From an uncultured Collinsella sp. (GTDB lineage: Bacteria > Actinomycetota > Coriobacteriia > Coriobacteriales > Coriobacteriaceae), in the NCBI GenBank assembly GCA_959596505.1, contig CAUFWM010000002.1:1-64000 (forward strand): a stretch of 64,000 nucleotides of DNA, given 5' to 3'. The notes beneath the pieces are model-generated. The model had not been told where the DNA came from and made no database searches. It saw only the letters and a program-made list of their open reading frames with translations. A program made the translations under genes and the position numbers. This document shows positions 26,350-36,528 of the stretch, piece after piece (the first letter of the stretch is position 1; every line of letters begins with the position of its first letter).

Positions 26350-27262
26350 TCAAAAATAGGAACCTGAGGCAAATTTCACTTATATATGTTGGTCTTAGTC
26401 GATGTGGAAACAACGCTTTTTTGAGCTGGCTGGGTATGCCTTTTGCTTCAGTGAACAGGTTTAGCGCTTCCAGTTCATCGCTAGTTAATTTATCGATAAA
26501 ACAATACTTAAAATGTGAAAGTTTTTCTGCTTCACTTTGTGCCTTTGTGCCAAACAGCTCTTCTTTAATAAAATATTTGAATAAATCAATCATGTGGTTA
26601 TCAGAAGCGGTTACCGCTGCGTCATGCCTGATATGCTTTGCTGTAGGTCTTTTATCGTAAACCAGTTGGCCTAGTGCGCAGGCACAGCGAATTATCCATC
26701 TGTCGTGCATTTCGTCGCCTGGATTAACATTTTTAATAAACTGGATAAATGCTTCACGGTTAAATGCAATAGTGAAACCAAGTCCAAGTGTGTAAAACAA
26801 ACTGTGATAAAAATCGCAGTTCTTAGTTTGGTCGGAAGAATAGCGGATGTGATTTAAATTGGAGTCGCAATACTCAAAAGAAGAGAAGTACACCTTAGGA
26901 ATATTATTGTGCTGTTCATTTAATAACTTGATTGCATACTCTATTTTTTGTTTCTCCCAGTAATCGTCCTGATCAGCATAGAAATAATAGCCATAAGTAG
27001 ACGGAATCCTCCGCAAAATCTCATAGAAGCTGCCGGGAACTCCGAGATTTTGATTGTTGCTTTCTAGTAATGTGAAGTTATTTTTGTCTTTAATAAAAGA
27101 CTTAATCAATTCAACGGTGCTATCCGTGGATCCGTCATCTCTGATAAATACATCTATATTGTTGTAGGACTGATTGCTAATCGAGGCTAGAGTCTCATTG
27201 ATAAACTTAGCTCCGTTATAAGTTGGCAAAATGACGCAAGCCTTGTTCTTATCGGGATTCAT
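26336..27262 (-). CDS. GT2 family glycosyltransferase
   Basis: The 308-residue enzyme is similar in design to its neighbour: ACVILPTYNGAKFINETLAS, FIRDDGSTDSTVELI and FYADQDDYWEKQKI. MHDRWIIRCACALGQLVYDK corresponds to the acceptor region of this subfamily. AAGGAGG precedes the ATG, which lies within the end of the GT8 gene (14-base overlap). The three genes 28235-27249, 27262-26336 and 26349-25363 thus form one overlapping minus-strand operon. Confidence 0.88.
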   Translation of the reverse strand: MNPDKNKACVILPTYNGAKFINETLASISNQSYNNIDVFIRDDGSTDSTVELIKSFIKDKNNFTLLESNNQNLGVPGSFYEILRRIPSTYGYYFYADQDDYWEKQKIEYAIKLLNEQHNNIPKVYFSSFEYCDSNLNHIRYSSDQTKNCDFYHSLFYTLGLGFTIAFNREAFIQFIKNVNPGDEMHDRWIIRCACALGQLVYDKRPTAKHIRHDAAVTASDNHMIDLFKYFIKEELFGTKAQSEAEKLSHFKYCFIDKLTSDELEALNLFTEAKGIPSQLKKALFPHRLRPTYISEICLRFLFLIGKI

Positions 27263-28235
27263 CTTGCCTCCTTTTCTTTGCTCGAACTTTCATGAAAAAA
27301 GGAATAAGCGAGGTGATGGCTTTGTATCTCGCGGAAGGAAAGGGCGAAGTAATTGTATTGAACAAACGCCATGCCTTGTAGTAATGCTCCCAGCCATATT
27401 CGATTGGAGCTTTAGACCAAGGGGTTTGTCTAAGATAATAGAAATAGTCTGAAGAGAATCGATGAGTGTTTCCAGCTCGCCAAGGACGATCTTCTCCGAG
27501 AAAATGAACAATAGCCGGATTCGCTCTGGCATGTTCGAATTCTATTTTGTTGCAGAAGTTTGGCATAAGTTTATTTAAATATTCAAAAGGATAGTAATCG
27601 AAAATATTTGAATAATTGTAAGAAATTGACATCACTTTGATGTCGTCCTTGAGATAGACGTTTAAGGCATCCTGATCGTTTGCGAACAACTTATCTTTAT
27701 TCTGTTTGCAGAAATTCAGTATTCCTTTCTCAATGTCGTTATCCCTCCATTTTTTCAAATTAAAGAGAACGACACCGGCATTGCAGTATGGATAGGAGGC
27801 AATGCCGAGGCTTGTTCTTCTATTTCTGTCTGCTGTGGGCTCCGGCGCCATGGCGATAGTCTTTCCATCTAGGTCAGCTTGCCAGAACTCCCTTAAAGAT
27901 GACCTGCAAATTGTGTCAGCATCTAAGTATATGACCCTTTCAATTTCATTTGGAAGATAATTGTCTAGCAGGAGTCGTGCAAGGACAATCTCATTCCATC
28001 CCGTTGTGTCGAATTCAAATGCAATCCTGTCTTTAAAATCGCTGATGTCAATGATGATTACATCGCATAGCTTATCTGAGAAAAAATCTGTTAAATAGTC
28101 AACATTTGCTTTACTTAAACCCATCGATAATATATAGAAATTCAATTGGATATTAGGGTTGTTTTGTTTTACCGATTGAATATTCGCGGCCAATTGAGGA
28201 ACAAAATTGTTATCAATCGTATAAACGAGATTCAT
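27249..28235 (-). CDS. GT8 family glycosyltransferase
   Basis: The 328-residue protein begins MNLVYTIDNNFVPQLAANIQ and has VIYLDADTICRS, the DxD of GT8 (glycogenin/LgtC-like) enzymes, followed by YPYCNAGVVLFNLKKW and IVHFLGEDRPW, where His takes part in metal binding. It likely transfers glucose, galactose or a similar sugar to a lipid-linked glycan. TTGGAG precedes the ATG. It is first in a three-gene GT operon and divergent from the GT2 gene at 28309. Confidence 0.9.
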   Translation of the reverse strand: MNLVYTIDNNFVPQLAANIQSVKQNNPNIQLNFYILSMGLSKANVDYLTDFFSDKLCDVIIIDISDFKDRIAFEFDTTGWNEIVLARLLLDNYLPNEIERVIYLDADTICRSSLREFWQADLDGKTIAMAPEPTADRNRRTSLGIASYPYCNAGVVLFNLKKWRDNDIEKGILNFCKQNKDKLFANDQDALNVYLKDDIKVMSISYNYSNIFDYYPFEYLNKLMPNFCNKIEFEHARANPAIVHFLGEDRPWRAGNTHRFSSDYFYYLRQTPWSKAPIEYGWEHYYKAWRLFNTITSPFPSARYKAITSLIPFFMKVRAKKRRQDESR

Positions 28236-28308
28236 CTAGTTATCTCCAATAACACTTGTATAGTTGTTCTAGAATATTTTACAGTTGTTAGACTTTCAGG
28301 GAGCGGAA

Positions 28309-29103
28309 TTGTATAGCAAATACAATCATACCTTTGTTGTTTGCGCGTATGGAAAATCGCCTTATTTGATTGACTGCGTTGAATCACTTTTAAATCAATC
28401 CATACAATCTAATGTCATTATCTCGACAAGCACTCCTAACGATCTAATCGCTTCGGTTGCCGATCGTTACGGTTTGCCTTTATTTATCAATGAAGGTGCT
28501 GCGGGTATAGCTCATGACTGGAATTGCGCTGTCAATCATTGTCCAACTGAGCTAATTACTATTGCGCATCAAGACGATGTTTACTCTTGCTCATATGTCG
28601 AAAGTATGCTCGAGCGAGTGAACCAGAGCCGCAAACCTTTGATTTTTTTTACGGATTATGAGGAGCTTCGCGATGGCTCGGTCTGTTCTTCGAGTTTGCT
28701 CCTAAACATAAAAAGGATTTTATTGTTTCCCCTGAAAAGTAAACAATTATCTTCAAAAAAGTTCGTAAAACGCCTTTCTCTTTCTTTTGGGTCATCAATC
28801 TGTTGTCCATCGGTGACCTTAGTCCTGCCCAATTTAAAAACTCCGATTTTTAAGGAAGGCTTTAAATCGAATTTGGATTGGGAAGCATGGGAACAAATAT
28901 CTCAACTGGATGGAGACTTCTGCTATTGTTCAGAAAAGCTCACAAGGCATAGAATACATTCTGGATCTGAAACGTCTGCACTTATTAAAGATAATACGCG
29001 CACTACAGAAGATTACTTGATGCTTCGAAAGTTTTGGCCAGATAAGATCGCGCGTCTAATCAATGTTTTATACTCGAAAGGCCAAAATAGTAATACTTTA
29101 TAA
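28309..29103 (+). CDS. GT2 family glycosyltransferase
   Basis: The 264-residue enzyme has HTFVVCAYGKSPYLIDCVES, LLNQS, and ITIAHQDDVYSCSYVESML, the GT2 nucleotide- and metal-binding parts. The ending HRIHSGSETS is typical of the subfamily. I chose TTG 28309 because AGGGAG lies five bases upstream; a TTG at 28285 lacks one. The gene is AT-rich and ends 24 bases before the GC-rich rml genes. Confidence 0.82.
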   Translation: MYSKYNHTFVVCAYGKSPYLIDCVESLLNQSIQSNVIISTSTPNDLIASVADRYGLPLFINEGAAGIAHDWNCAVNHCPTELITIAHQDDVYSCSYVESMLERVNQSRKPLIFFTDYEELRDGSVCSSSLLLNIKRILLFPLKSKQLSSKKFVKRLSLSFGSSICCPSVTLVLPNLKTPIFKEGFKSNLDWEAWEQISQLDGDFCYCSEKLTRHRIHSGSETSALIKDNTRTTEDYLMLRKFWPDKIARLINVLYSKGQNSNTL

Positions 29104-29127
29104 AATTGTTCCAGCGGAGGTATTTAT

Positions 29128-30027
29128 ATGAAAGGCATTATCCTCGCCGGCGGGTCCGGCACCCGCCTGTATCCGCTCACGCTCGTGACCTCCAAGCAGC
29201 TGCTGCCGGTCTACGACAAGCCCATGATCTACTACCCGCTGTCCACCCTCATGCTGGCGGGCATCCGGGACATCCTGGTCATCTCCACGCCGACCGACCT
29301 GCCCAACTTCGAGCGCCTGCTCGGGGACGGCTCGCGCTACGGCGTGAACCTCTCCTACGCCGAGCAGCCGAGCCCCGACGGCCTGGCGCAGGCCTTCACC
29401 ATCGGCGAGGAGTTCATCGCCGGCGAGCCGTGCGCCCTGGTGCTCGGCGACAACATCTTCTACGGCAACGGCCTGTCCCGCCACCTGACGCGCGCCGTCC
29501 AGAACGCCGAGTCGGGCCGCGCCACGGTCTTCGGCTACCACGTGGACGACCCCGAGCGATTCGGCGTCGTGGAGTTCGACCGCGAGGGGAGGGCCGTCTC
29601 CATCGAGGAGAAGCCCGAGCGCCCCAAGAGCTCCTACGCCGTCACCGGCCTGTACTTCTACCCGGGCGACGTGGCCGCCAAGGCCCACGAGGTCAGGCCC
29701 TCGGCCCGCGGCGAGCTGGAGATCACCACGCTCAACCAGATGTACCTGGAGGAGGGGACGCTGTCCGTCGTCACCCTCGGCCGCGGCTACGCGTGGCTGG
29801 ACACCGGCACCATGGAGAGCCTGCACGAGGCCGCGGAGTTCGTCCGCGCCGTGGAGCACTCCCAGGACCTGCCGGTCTCGGTCCCCGAGGAGATCGCCTG
29901 GGAGAACGGCTGGATCACGACCGCCGAGCTCGAGGAGGCCGCCAAGGCCTACGGCAAGTCGGTCTACGGGCGGCACCTCATGAAGGTCGCCGCCGGCGAG
30001 ATCGTCAACAGCCCGCGCGAGTACTAG
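29128..30027 (+). CDS. rmlA: Glucose-1-phosphate thymidylyltransferase RmlA
   Basis: First enzyme of dTDP-L-rhamnose synthesis: it joins dTTP and glucose-1-phosphate. The 299-residue sequence shows [18 protein letters not shown], then [29 protein letters not shown] and YAWLDTGT, all RmlA landmarks. GGAGG lies before the ATG. The gene is very GC-rich with heavy GAC/GGC/CGC use, in contrast to AT-rich genes on both sides. It is followed after 19 bases by rmlB. Confidence 0.97.
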   Translation: MKGIILAGGSGTRLYPLTLVTSKQLLPVYDKPMIYYPLSTLMLAGIRDILVISTPTDLPNFERLLGDGSRYGVNLSYAEQPSPDGLAQAFTIGEEFIAGEPCALVLGDNIFYGNGLSRHLTRAVQNAESGRATVFGYHVDDPERFGVVEFDREGRAVSIEEKPERPKSSYAVTGLYFYPGDVAAKAHEVRPSARGELEITTLNQMYLEEGTLSVVTLGRGYAWLDTGTMESLHEAAEFVRAVEHSQDLPVSVPEEIAWENGWITTAELEEAAKAYGKSVYGRHLMKVAAGEIVNSPREY

Positions 30028-30034
30028 GAACTGA

Positions 30035-31069
<1,035 letters not shown>

Positions 31070-31081
31070 GAGGGGAGAGAC

Positions 31082-32530
31082 ATGGCAGACATCGCATTCG
31101 AGAAGGACCTCTCCGTCACGGAGACCGGCATCGAGGGCCTCAAGGTCGTCGACCTCGCCGTCCACGGCGACTCGCGCGGCTGGTTCAAGGAGAACTGGCA
31201 GCGCGCCAAGATGACCGCCCTGGGCATCCCGGACCTCAAGGTCGTCCAGAACAACATCTCCTACAACGACAGCCGCGGCGTCACCCGCGGCATCCACGCC
31301 GAGCCCTGGGACAAGTTCATCTCCGTGGCCCGCGGCAGCGTCTTCGGCGCATGGGTCGACCTGCGCGAGGGCAGCGCCACCTACGGGAAGGTCTTCACCT
31401 GCACCCTGGACCCGTCCAAGGCCATCTACGTCCCGCGCGGCGTGGGCAACTCCTTCCAGGCGCTCGAGGACGGCACCGCCTACACCTACCTGGTGGACGC
31501 CCACTGGTCCCTCGAGTTGAAGAAGACGTACACTTTCGTGAACCTCGCCGACCCCGAGCTCGCCATCGAATGGCCCATCCCGCTCGAGCAGGCCACCGTC
31601 TCCGAGGCGGACCTCAACCACCCGATGCTCAGGGACGTCGTCCCCATGGCGCCGAAGCGCACCCTCGTCATCGGCTGCAACGGCCAGCTGGGCCGCGCGG
31701 TGCGAAAGCTCGCCGAGGAGCGCGGCGTGGCGAAGGACTTCGACTTCTGCGACATCGACACCTTCGACATGTCCGACCCGGACGCCTACACGCAGTACGA
31801 CTGGTCGCTCTACGGCACCGTCATCAACTGCGGCGCCTACACGGCCGTGGATAATGCGGAGACGCCCGAGGGCCGAACTATCGCCTGGAAGGCAAATGCG
31901 ACCGGGCCGGCCCTTCTCGCCCGTACCTGCGCCGGGCACGGGATCACGCTGGTCCACGTGTCCAGCGACTACGTCTTCGACGGCACGGCCGAGGTCCATA
32001 CCGAGGACGAGCCCTTCAGCCCGCTGTCCGTCTACGGCCAGACCAAGGCCGCCGGCGACATCGCCGTGTCCGGGTGCCCGCGCCACTACATCATGCGCTC
32101 CAGCTGGGTTATCGGCGAGGGGCACAACTTCGTGAAGACCATGAAGGCGCTCTCCGACCGCGTCGCCGATCCCGAGGACGGGCTCGAGCAGGTCACCGTC
32201 GTGGACGACCAGCTGGGACGCCTGACCTTCACGCGCGACATGGCGGAGGCCATCTTCCACGTGCTGGGGACGCACGCCCCCTACGGCACCTACGACTGCA
32301 CCGGCTCCGGCGCCGTCAAGTCCTGGGCGGACATCGCCCGCGCCGTCTTCGAGGCCGCCAACGGCAACGGCGAGAAGGTCGTGCCGGTCAGCACCGCCGA
32401 CTACTACGCCGAGGCCTCCGGCCCCATCGCACCGCGCCCGGTCCACTCCGCGCTCGACCTGTCCAGGCTCGAGTCGGTCGGCTTCCACATGCCCGACTGG
32501 GAGGAAGAGCTGGGGGAGTATCTCAAGTAG
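31082..32530 (+). CDS. Fused dTDP-4-keto-6-deoxyglucose epimerase / dTDP-4-dehydrorhamnose reductase (RmlC-RmlD)
   Basis: A 482-residue fusion. Residues about 15-185 are RmlC-like (DSRGWFKENW, RGIHAEPWDKF with the catalytic His, YVPRGVGNSFQAL). Residues about 196-482 are RmlD (TLVIGCNGQLGRAV, NCGAYTAVDNAE, VSSDYVFDG, PLSVYGQTKAAGD with Tyr and Lys, RSSWVIGEG). Together they epimerise and reduce the RmlB product to dTDP-L-rhamnose. With rmlA and rmlB the pathway is complete. Such fusions are known in some Actinobacteria. A terminator follows at 32564. Confidence 0.95.
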   Translation: MADIAFEKDLSVTETGIEGLKVVDLAVHGDSRGWFKENWQRAKMTALGIPDLKVVQNNISYNDSRGVTRGIHAEPWDKFISVARGSVFGAWVDLREGSATYGKVFTCTLDPSKAIYVPRGVGNSFQALEDGTAYTYLVDAHWSLELKKTYTFVNLADPELAIEWPIPLEQATVSEADLNHPMLRDVVPMAPKRTLVIGCNGQLGRAVRKLAEERGVAKDFDFCDIDTFDMSDPDAYTQYDWSLYGTVINCGAYTAVDNAETPEGRTIAWKANATGPALLARTCAGHGITLVHVSSDYVFDGTAEVHTEDEPFSPLSVYGQTKAAGDIAVSGCPRHYIMRSSWVIGEGHNFVKTMKALSDRVADPEDGLEQVTVVDDQLGRLTFTRDMAEAIFHVLGTHAPYGTYDCTGSGAVKSWADIARAVFEAANGNGEKVVPVSTADYYAEASGPIAPRPVHSALDLSRLESVGFHMPDWEEELGEYLK

Positions 32531-32563
32531 TGTTAGTTTGACATTTCGATTATCTTGAACTTC

Positions 32564-32604
32564 TGGTATAGGGATGAGGCCGGCTCGCCCCTATACCAAT
32601 TTTT
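32564..32604 (+). terminator. Rho-independent terminator of the rml operon
   Basis: TGGTATAGGG (32564-32573) pairs perfectly with CCCTATACCA (32589-32598), followed by A and TTTTT. It lies 33 bases after the rmlCD stop. Confidence 0.9.
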
Positions 32605-32831
32605 ATAGTGCGAATTAAATTGATTGTTCAACGATGCGATCTCACCCGATTCTATTCAAGTAATTCATGGCTCTTGTTGTGGTCGGGCATGATATAAACC
32701 TTGGCCAAGCCGCTCTAAATGGTTAGTGAACCGAGCTGTGGATATTCATCAGCGTTTATGTTTTCCAGGTTTCTCTGTCTATCACTCTCTTCTGCGTAAA
32801 AACAGTTTCTAGCAATCTAACAGATTGTTGC

Positions 32832-32871
32832 TAATTTTCAATTAGTAGTTCTATTCGCTAATTGAAAATTA
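32832..32871. repeat. Perfect 14-bp inverted repeat
   Basis: TAATTTTCAATTAG (32832-32845) and CTAATTGAAAATTA (32858-32871) are exact reverse complements with a 12-base loop. No T-run follows on either strand and it lies mid-gap, so it is more likely a protein-binding site or recombination relic than a terminator. Confidence 0.6.
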
Positions 32872-33117
32872 TCTTCCACTCGAATTATGTTAGTGTGCCA
32901 GCGCTTTGCTGTTACGCATGTTCTTTAAACTCGGATGGCCACCCTGTAGCCATCTTTGAGTGCTTGTTCGGAATCTCTTTGATTCTAGCCTGGCATATGT
33001 AAGTGAGGCGAAGAGATGATGTCTACTATGCGGGTGTCCGTGTGCATCCTTTCGTCGGTGCAATGCAGCCTCCACCTTTTTATAATTATCGTATGACTTG
33101 GTTTCTCATGAGATATA

Positions 33118-33861
33118 TTGAATGGATGTTCAGGTTCTATTGATTTGTCACGAGAGAATGGTGTTCGATTGTCGTCTAAATCGAATGTGCTTATTGCGAT
33201 TCCTGCATATAATGAAGAGGAGTGCATTGAAAGCACGGTTAATGAGCTCCGTTCGGTTGCTTCAGGGTTTGATTTCATTATTATCAATGATGGTTCACGC
33301 GATCGAACGGGTGAGATTTGTGGTTCGTTGAACTGTAAGGTTATTACAATGCCAATTAACTGCGGGCTGACCGTTGGTTTTCAGACTGCGGCTCGATATG
33401 CCATCGATCATGGTTACGACTATATGATTCAGTTTGATGCAGATGGGCAACATCGACCGGAATATATAGCTGCTTTAGTTGAGAAAGCCGAAACATCTGG
33501 TTCCGATATTGTTATTGGCTCGAGGTTCCTAACTGTTCGCAAAGACAAATCGATGCGTATGATAGGTTCGCGAATGATTACCGTGTTAATCAAGATGTTG
33601 ACCGGTCGTCGTATCAGTGATCCCACATCAGGTTTTAGGTTATTTAGTAGTTCTGTACTCAAAGAGTACTATTACGACAACACTCTCAATCCTGAGCCAG
33701 AATCAATCGCGTTGTTTTTAAAGCAGGGGTACCTGGTTTCCGAGGTTCAAGTATCAATGCGTGAGCGCCAAGGTGGCGAAAGCTATTTAAATCCAGTCAA
33801 GTCGATTCAGTATATGCTTCGAGTGTTTGCTACGCTGCTAGTAGTTCAATGGTTTAGGTGA
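33118..33861 (+). CDS. GT2 polyprenyl-phosphate-type glycosyltransferase (DPM1-like)
   Basis: The protein (247 residues from TTG 33118) has VLIAIPAYNEEECIESTVNE, IIINDGSRDRT, MIQFDADGQHRPEYI and SDPTSGFRLF, the signature of enzymes that load a sugar on undecaprenyl/polyprenyl phosphate. It ends with a short hydrophobic region (YMLRVFATLLVVQWF). A TTG at 33169, nearer the conserved core, is another possible start; neither has a strong Shine-Dalgarno. The DUF2304 gene follows after six bases, a standard pairing. Confidence 0.88.
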   Translation: MNGCSGSIDLSRENGVRLSSKSNVLIAIPAYNEEECIESTVNELRSVASGFDFIIINDGSRDRTGEICGSLNCKVITMPINCGLTVGFQTAARYAIDHGYDYMIQFDADGQHRPEYIAALVEKAETSGSDIVIGSRFLTVRKDKSMRMIGSRMITVLIKMLTGRRISDPTSGFRLFSSSVLKEYYYDNTLNPEPESIALFLKQGYLVSEVQVSMRERQGGESYLNPVKSIQYMLRVFATLLVVQWFR

Positions 33862-33867
33862 TAGAAA

Positions 33868-34200
33868 ATGACTCTTACATTGCGGGCGCTGCTGATTTTT
33901 TTTGCTGCCCTGGTGTTCTTTTTCGTTATCCGCAAATTGAAGAGGTCCCAGATGCGGGTTCTTGATTCCATGTTCTGGCTTTTATTCAGCTTAAGCTTTG
34001 TGATATTTGGCATTTTTCCTGAGATAGCGCTTTTTATTTCTTCTGAACTTGGCTTTGTGTCAGCTTCAAATTTTGTATTTCTTTATGTTATTGCCGTCCT
34101 CGTGGTAAGGGACTTTTCGAATTGTCTTCGCCTTTCGAAGCAGGAGGAGCGCATTAATGGCCTGGCCCAGTCAATTGCGCTTGATAGCGATGATTCTTAG
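33868..34200 (+). CDS. DUF2304 membrane protein
   Basis: The 110-residue protein has three hydrophobic segments (about 5-21, 35-53, 62-82) and a cytoplasmic tail containing LSKQEERINGLAQ. The middle contains FWLLFSLSFVIFGIFPEIA, typical of DUF2304. Members sit beside GT2 polyprenyl-phosphate glycosyltransferases and probably act with them at the membrane. It starts six bases after the GT2 gene. Confidence 0.85.
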   Translation: MTLTLRALLIFFAALVFFFVIRKLKRSQMRVLDSMFWLLFSLSFVIFGIFPEIALFISSELGFVSASNFVFLYVIAVLVVRDFSNCLRLSKQEERINGLAQSIALDSDDS

Positions 34201-34321
34201 TATTGTCTTATTAATAACGAGTGTTTCGTTTTATATTCGGTAAGCCAAACTGTCTTTCTCGTTGACTCTAATCATGAAAACGTGTCGTCTAACGTATGCA
34301 TTGCTAGGCTGGTAAATTTTT

Positions 34322-36379
34322 ATGTGGATACCTTTCTTTATCTCCTCACTATTTCTCTTGCTTCTCTTAGAGGTTCCAGGTTTTGCGCTTTCACGCATGA
34401 TGCGATTCTGTCGACTTGATTCGATCTTAATCGCACCGTTGTTTTCAATCGCCTTGCTTGAAATAGTGAGTATTGTTATTTCAAAGCTTGGAATATTCGC
34501 CACTTGGGTGAACCTGTGTCTTATCTGTTTTATTCTTGCTGCAATATTCTTGTCTTGCAAATTAATCGATTGCTCTCGAAAAGCTGCTATGACAGAGTCC
34601 TTTTTTGGTCATTCAAATTGGCTCATTCTGTTTCTGTACTGTGGCGTAGCTTTTGTTGTTGCAACGAAAATTTTTCTACTTCCACTGGACGGGCCATCAT
34701 CTTTCATTCAAGATTCTGATAACTCATTTCATCTCGCAGTTATTCGATCTTTTTTAGATGTCGGTGATTTTTCGACTTTCAATGTCGGTCTATATCATGA
34801 TGTGCCGTCTAGCTCTATTCTTTCAATTGCTAACGGCTTTTATCCTGCGGCTTGGCATTTGCTTGCTGCTCTTGTTGCAAGCTTTTCTGGACAGGATGTT
34901 GCGTTTGCGGCTAACGTTACTAATTATGTAATGGTGCTTTTCGTTTTTCCGTCAAGCGTGTTGTTGTTTTTAAAAACGGTATTTCGCGATGACCTTGGTG
35001 TTGTTATTGCGGGGGCGCTGATTCTGTTCGCATTTAATAGCTTTCCCTGGGGTACTTTAATTTCAGTGTCGGGCCCTTTGTTCCCTAACACTTTGGGCCT
35101 CATGTTCGTACCGGCTTGTGCAGCCATATTTATTAATTTCTTCAGTGGATGCACGAAGCAGTTCACCCTGAGTTATGTCTTTGCGTTTTTAGTTGGCGTA
35201 CTTACGCTTTATTTTTCTCATCCAAATGCAGTATTTACAATGGCTGTCCTTCTTGCGCCTTATGTTGTTTTGCTGTTTTCGAGTTGGTATATTCGAAAGA
35301 AACAACATGAGGATTCTGCCGTGTCTCTTTCTGTGAGATTAATCTCCCTCGCGATTCCCTCTTTGTTTATTCTGGTTATTTGGATCGTCTGTTTTATTAA
35401 TCCAGCTTTAAGTAACACCGTTTCTTTTACTTGGGGTATAACCGCCTCGCATTTACAGGCCATAGTTAATGTTCTGTCGCTTTCTTTTCGACTTCCGGCT
35501 GGTAATTATCTTCTTGCTATATTCGTGGCAATTGGTTTCTTTGTCTTGCTTCGCAACAACGAGTGCTCGTGGCTTTGTTTCTCATATCTGATTGCTGCCG
35601 CCATTTATATAGTCGGAGCATCATCTTCGGGTTTTATAAAGCACTTTCTTGCGGGTTTTTGGTATACCGATCCGTACCGTTTGGGCGCATGTGCCGGTCT
35701 TATGGCAATTCCTTTGGCTGCTGCTGGCCTTGCGACTTTCTTTTCGCTTGCTGTGAAGGTATTTGACAGACTTGGATACGAACTTTGGGCGAAGTTCTTA
35801 GCCTGTGCTGTATGTCTTATTTTCATTTGGTGTGCTCTTTATATTAATGATTTTGATTTACCCGGATTTGGACGGGTATACACGGGTTTGGGTGATTATC
35901 ACACCTGTTCAGTGCTTTCGAATGATTCGAAGCGCGACAACTTGTTTGATCCCAGAGAGCGACTTTTTTGTAAGCGTGTAGCTGAGTTTCTCGAAAATGA
36001 TGATGGGTTGATATATAACAATGCAGATGACGGCAGCTCTTTCGCATATCCTTTATACGATTTAAACCTTCTTTACCGTCGGTCTGCTGCAGAGATGCTT
36101 GGTAATGAGACGAGTGATAACCAAACGCTGAGGTTGCATCTCGACAAGCTTGCTACAAATGGAGATGTTCAACGCGTACTTAAAGAGAATGGTATTAAGT
36201 ACATTCTTAATTTGGACTATGGTGGTGAGATCAACGACGAGCGTTGCTACTACGGTTACTATACTTGGGACAAATGGCAAGGCATTAATTCGATCAAAGA
36301 TTCGACTCCGGGGCTCAAGCTTCTTATGTCGGAAGACGATATGCGACTTTATGAGATAGACTATTCTACTTTTAGTTAA
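34322..36379 (+). CDS. Large polytopic membrane protein (DUF6541-like), possible GT-C enzyme
   Basis: The 685-residue protein has about 12-14 hydrophobic segments in residues 1-510, then a soluble C-terminal part (about 520-685) with NNADDGSSFAYPLYDLNLLY, a feature of DUF6541-type actinobacterial membrane proteins. DSDNSFHLAVIRSF follows the third or fourth helix, at the extracytoplasmic loop where GT-C enzymes carry acidic catalytic residues. It could use the polyprenyl-phosphate sugar made by the upstream GT2/DUF2304 pair; this is inference. The start lacks a strong Shine-Dalgarno. Confidence 0.72.
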   Translation: MWIPFFISSLFLLLLLEVPGFALSRMMRFCRLDSILIAPLFSIALLEIVSIVISKLGIFATWVNLCLICFILAAIFLSCKLIDCSRKAAMTESFFGHSNWLILFLYCGVAFVVATKIFLLPLDGPSSFIQDSDNSFHLAVIRSFLDVGDFSTFNVGLYHDVPSSSILSIANGFYPAAWHLLAALVASFSGQDVAFAANVTNYVMVLFVFPSSVLLFLKTVFRDDLGVVIAGALILFAFNSFPWGTLISVSGPLFPNTLGLMFVPACAAIFINFFSGCTKQFTLSYVFAFLVGVLTLYFSHPNAVFTMAVLLAPYVVLLFSSWYIRKKQHEDSAVSLSVRLISLAIPSLFILVIWIVCFINPALSNTVSFTWGITASHLQAIVNVLSLSFRLPAGNYLLAIFVAIGFFVLLRNNECSWLCFSYLIAAAIYIVGASSSGFIKHFLAGFWYTDPYRLGACAGLMAIPLAAAGLATFFSLAVKVFDRLGYELWAKFLACAVCLIFIWCALYINDFDLPGFGRVYTGLGDYHTCSVLSNDSKRDNLFDPRERLFCKRVAEFLENDDGLIYNNADDGSSFAYPLYDLNLLYRRSAAEMLGNETSDNQTLRLHLDKLATNGDVQRVLKENGIKYILNLDYGGEINDERCYYGYYTWDKWQGINSIKDSTPGLKLLMSEDDMRLYEIDYSTFS

Positions 36380-36462
36380 TTATTCTTTTCGTTTTAGTCA
36401 AAGCAGTCTCTTAATAGTCTTTAAGGTAAAGTTCAGTTTCTATTCATTTTTAGAGCTTCGCG

Positions 36463-36501
36463 ATAAGCCACTCGTCGATAAGCGGGTGGCTTATTATTTT
36501 T
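36463..36501 (+). terminator. Rho-independent terminator
   Basis: ATAAGCCAC (36463-36471) pairs with GTGGCTTAT (36486-36494), and the stem runs into TATTTTT. It separates the DUF6541-like gene from the next GT gene. Confidence 0.85.
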
Positions 36502-36528
36502 CATGGTACTGATTTGTAGGAGTAGTGC

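Larger units (their letters stand above)
32531..33117. other. AT-rich non-coding gap after the rml operon
   Basis: It holds the rml terminator (32564-32604) and a 14-bp inverted repeat (32832-32871). No gene with a Shine-Dalgarno or family features was seen on either strand. It probably carries the promoter of the next operon, but no clear -35/-10 pair stands out. Confidence 0.5.
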
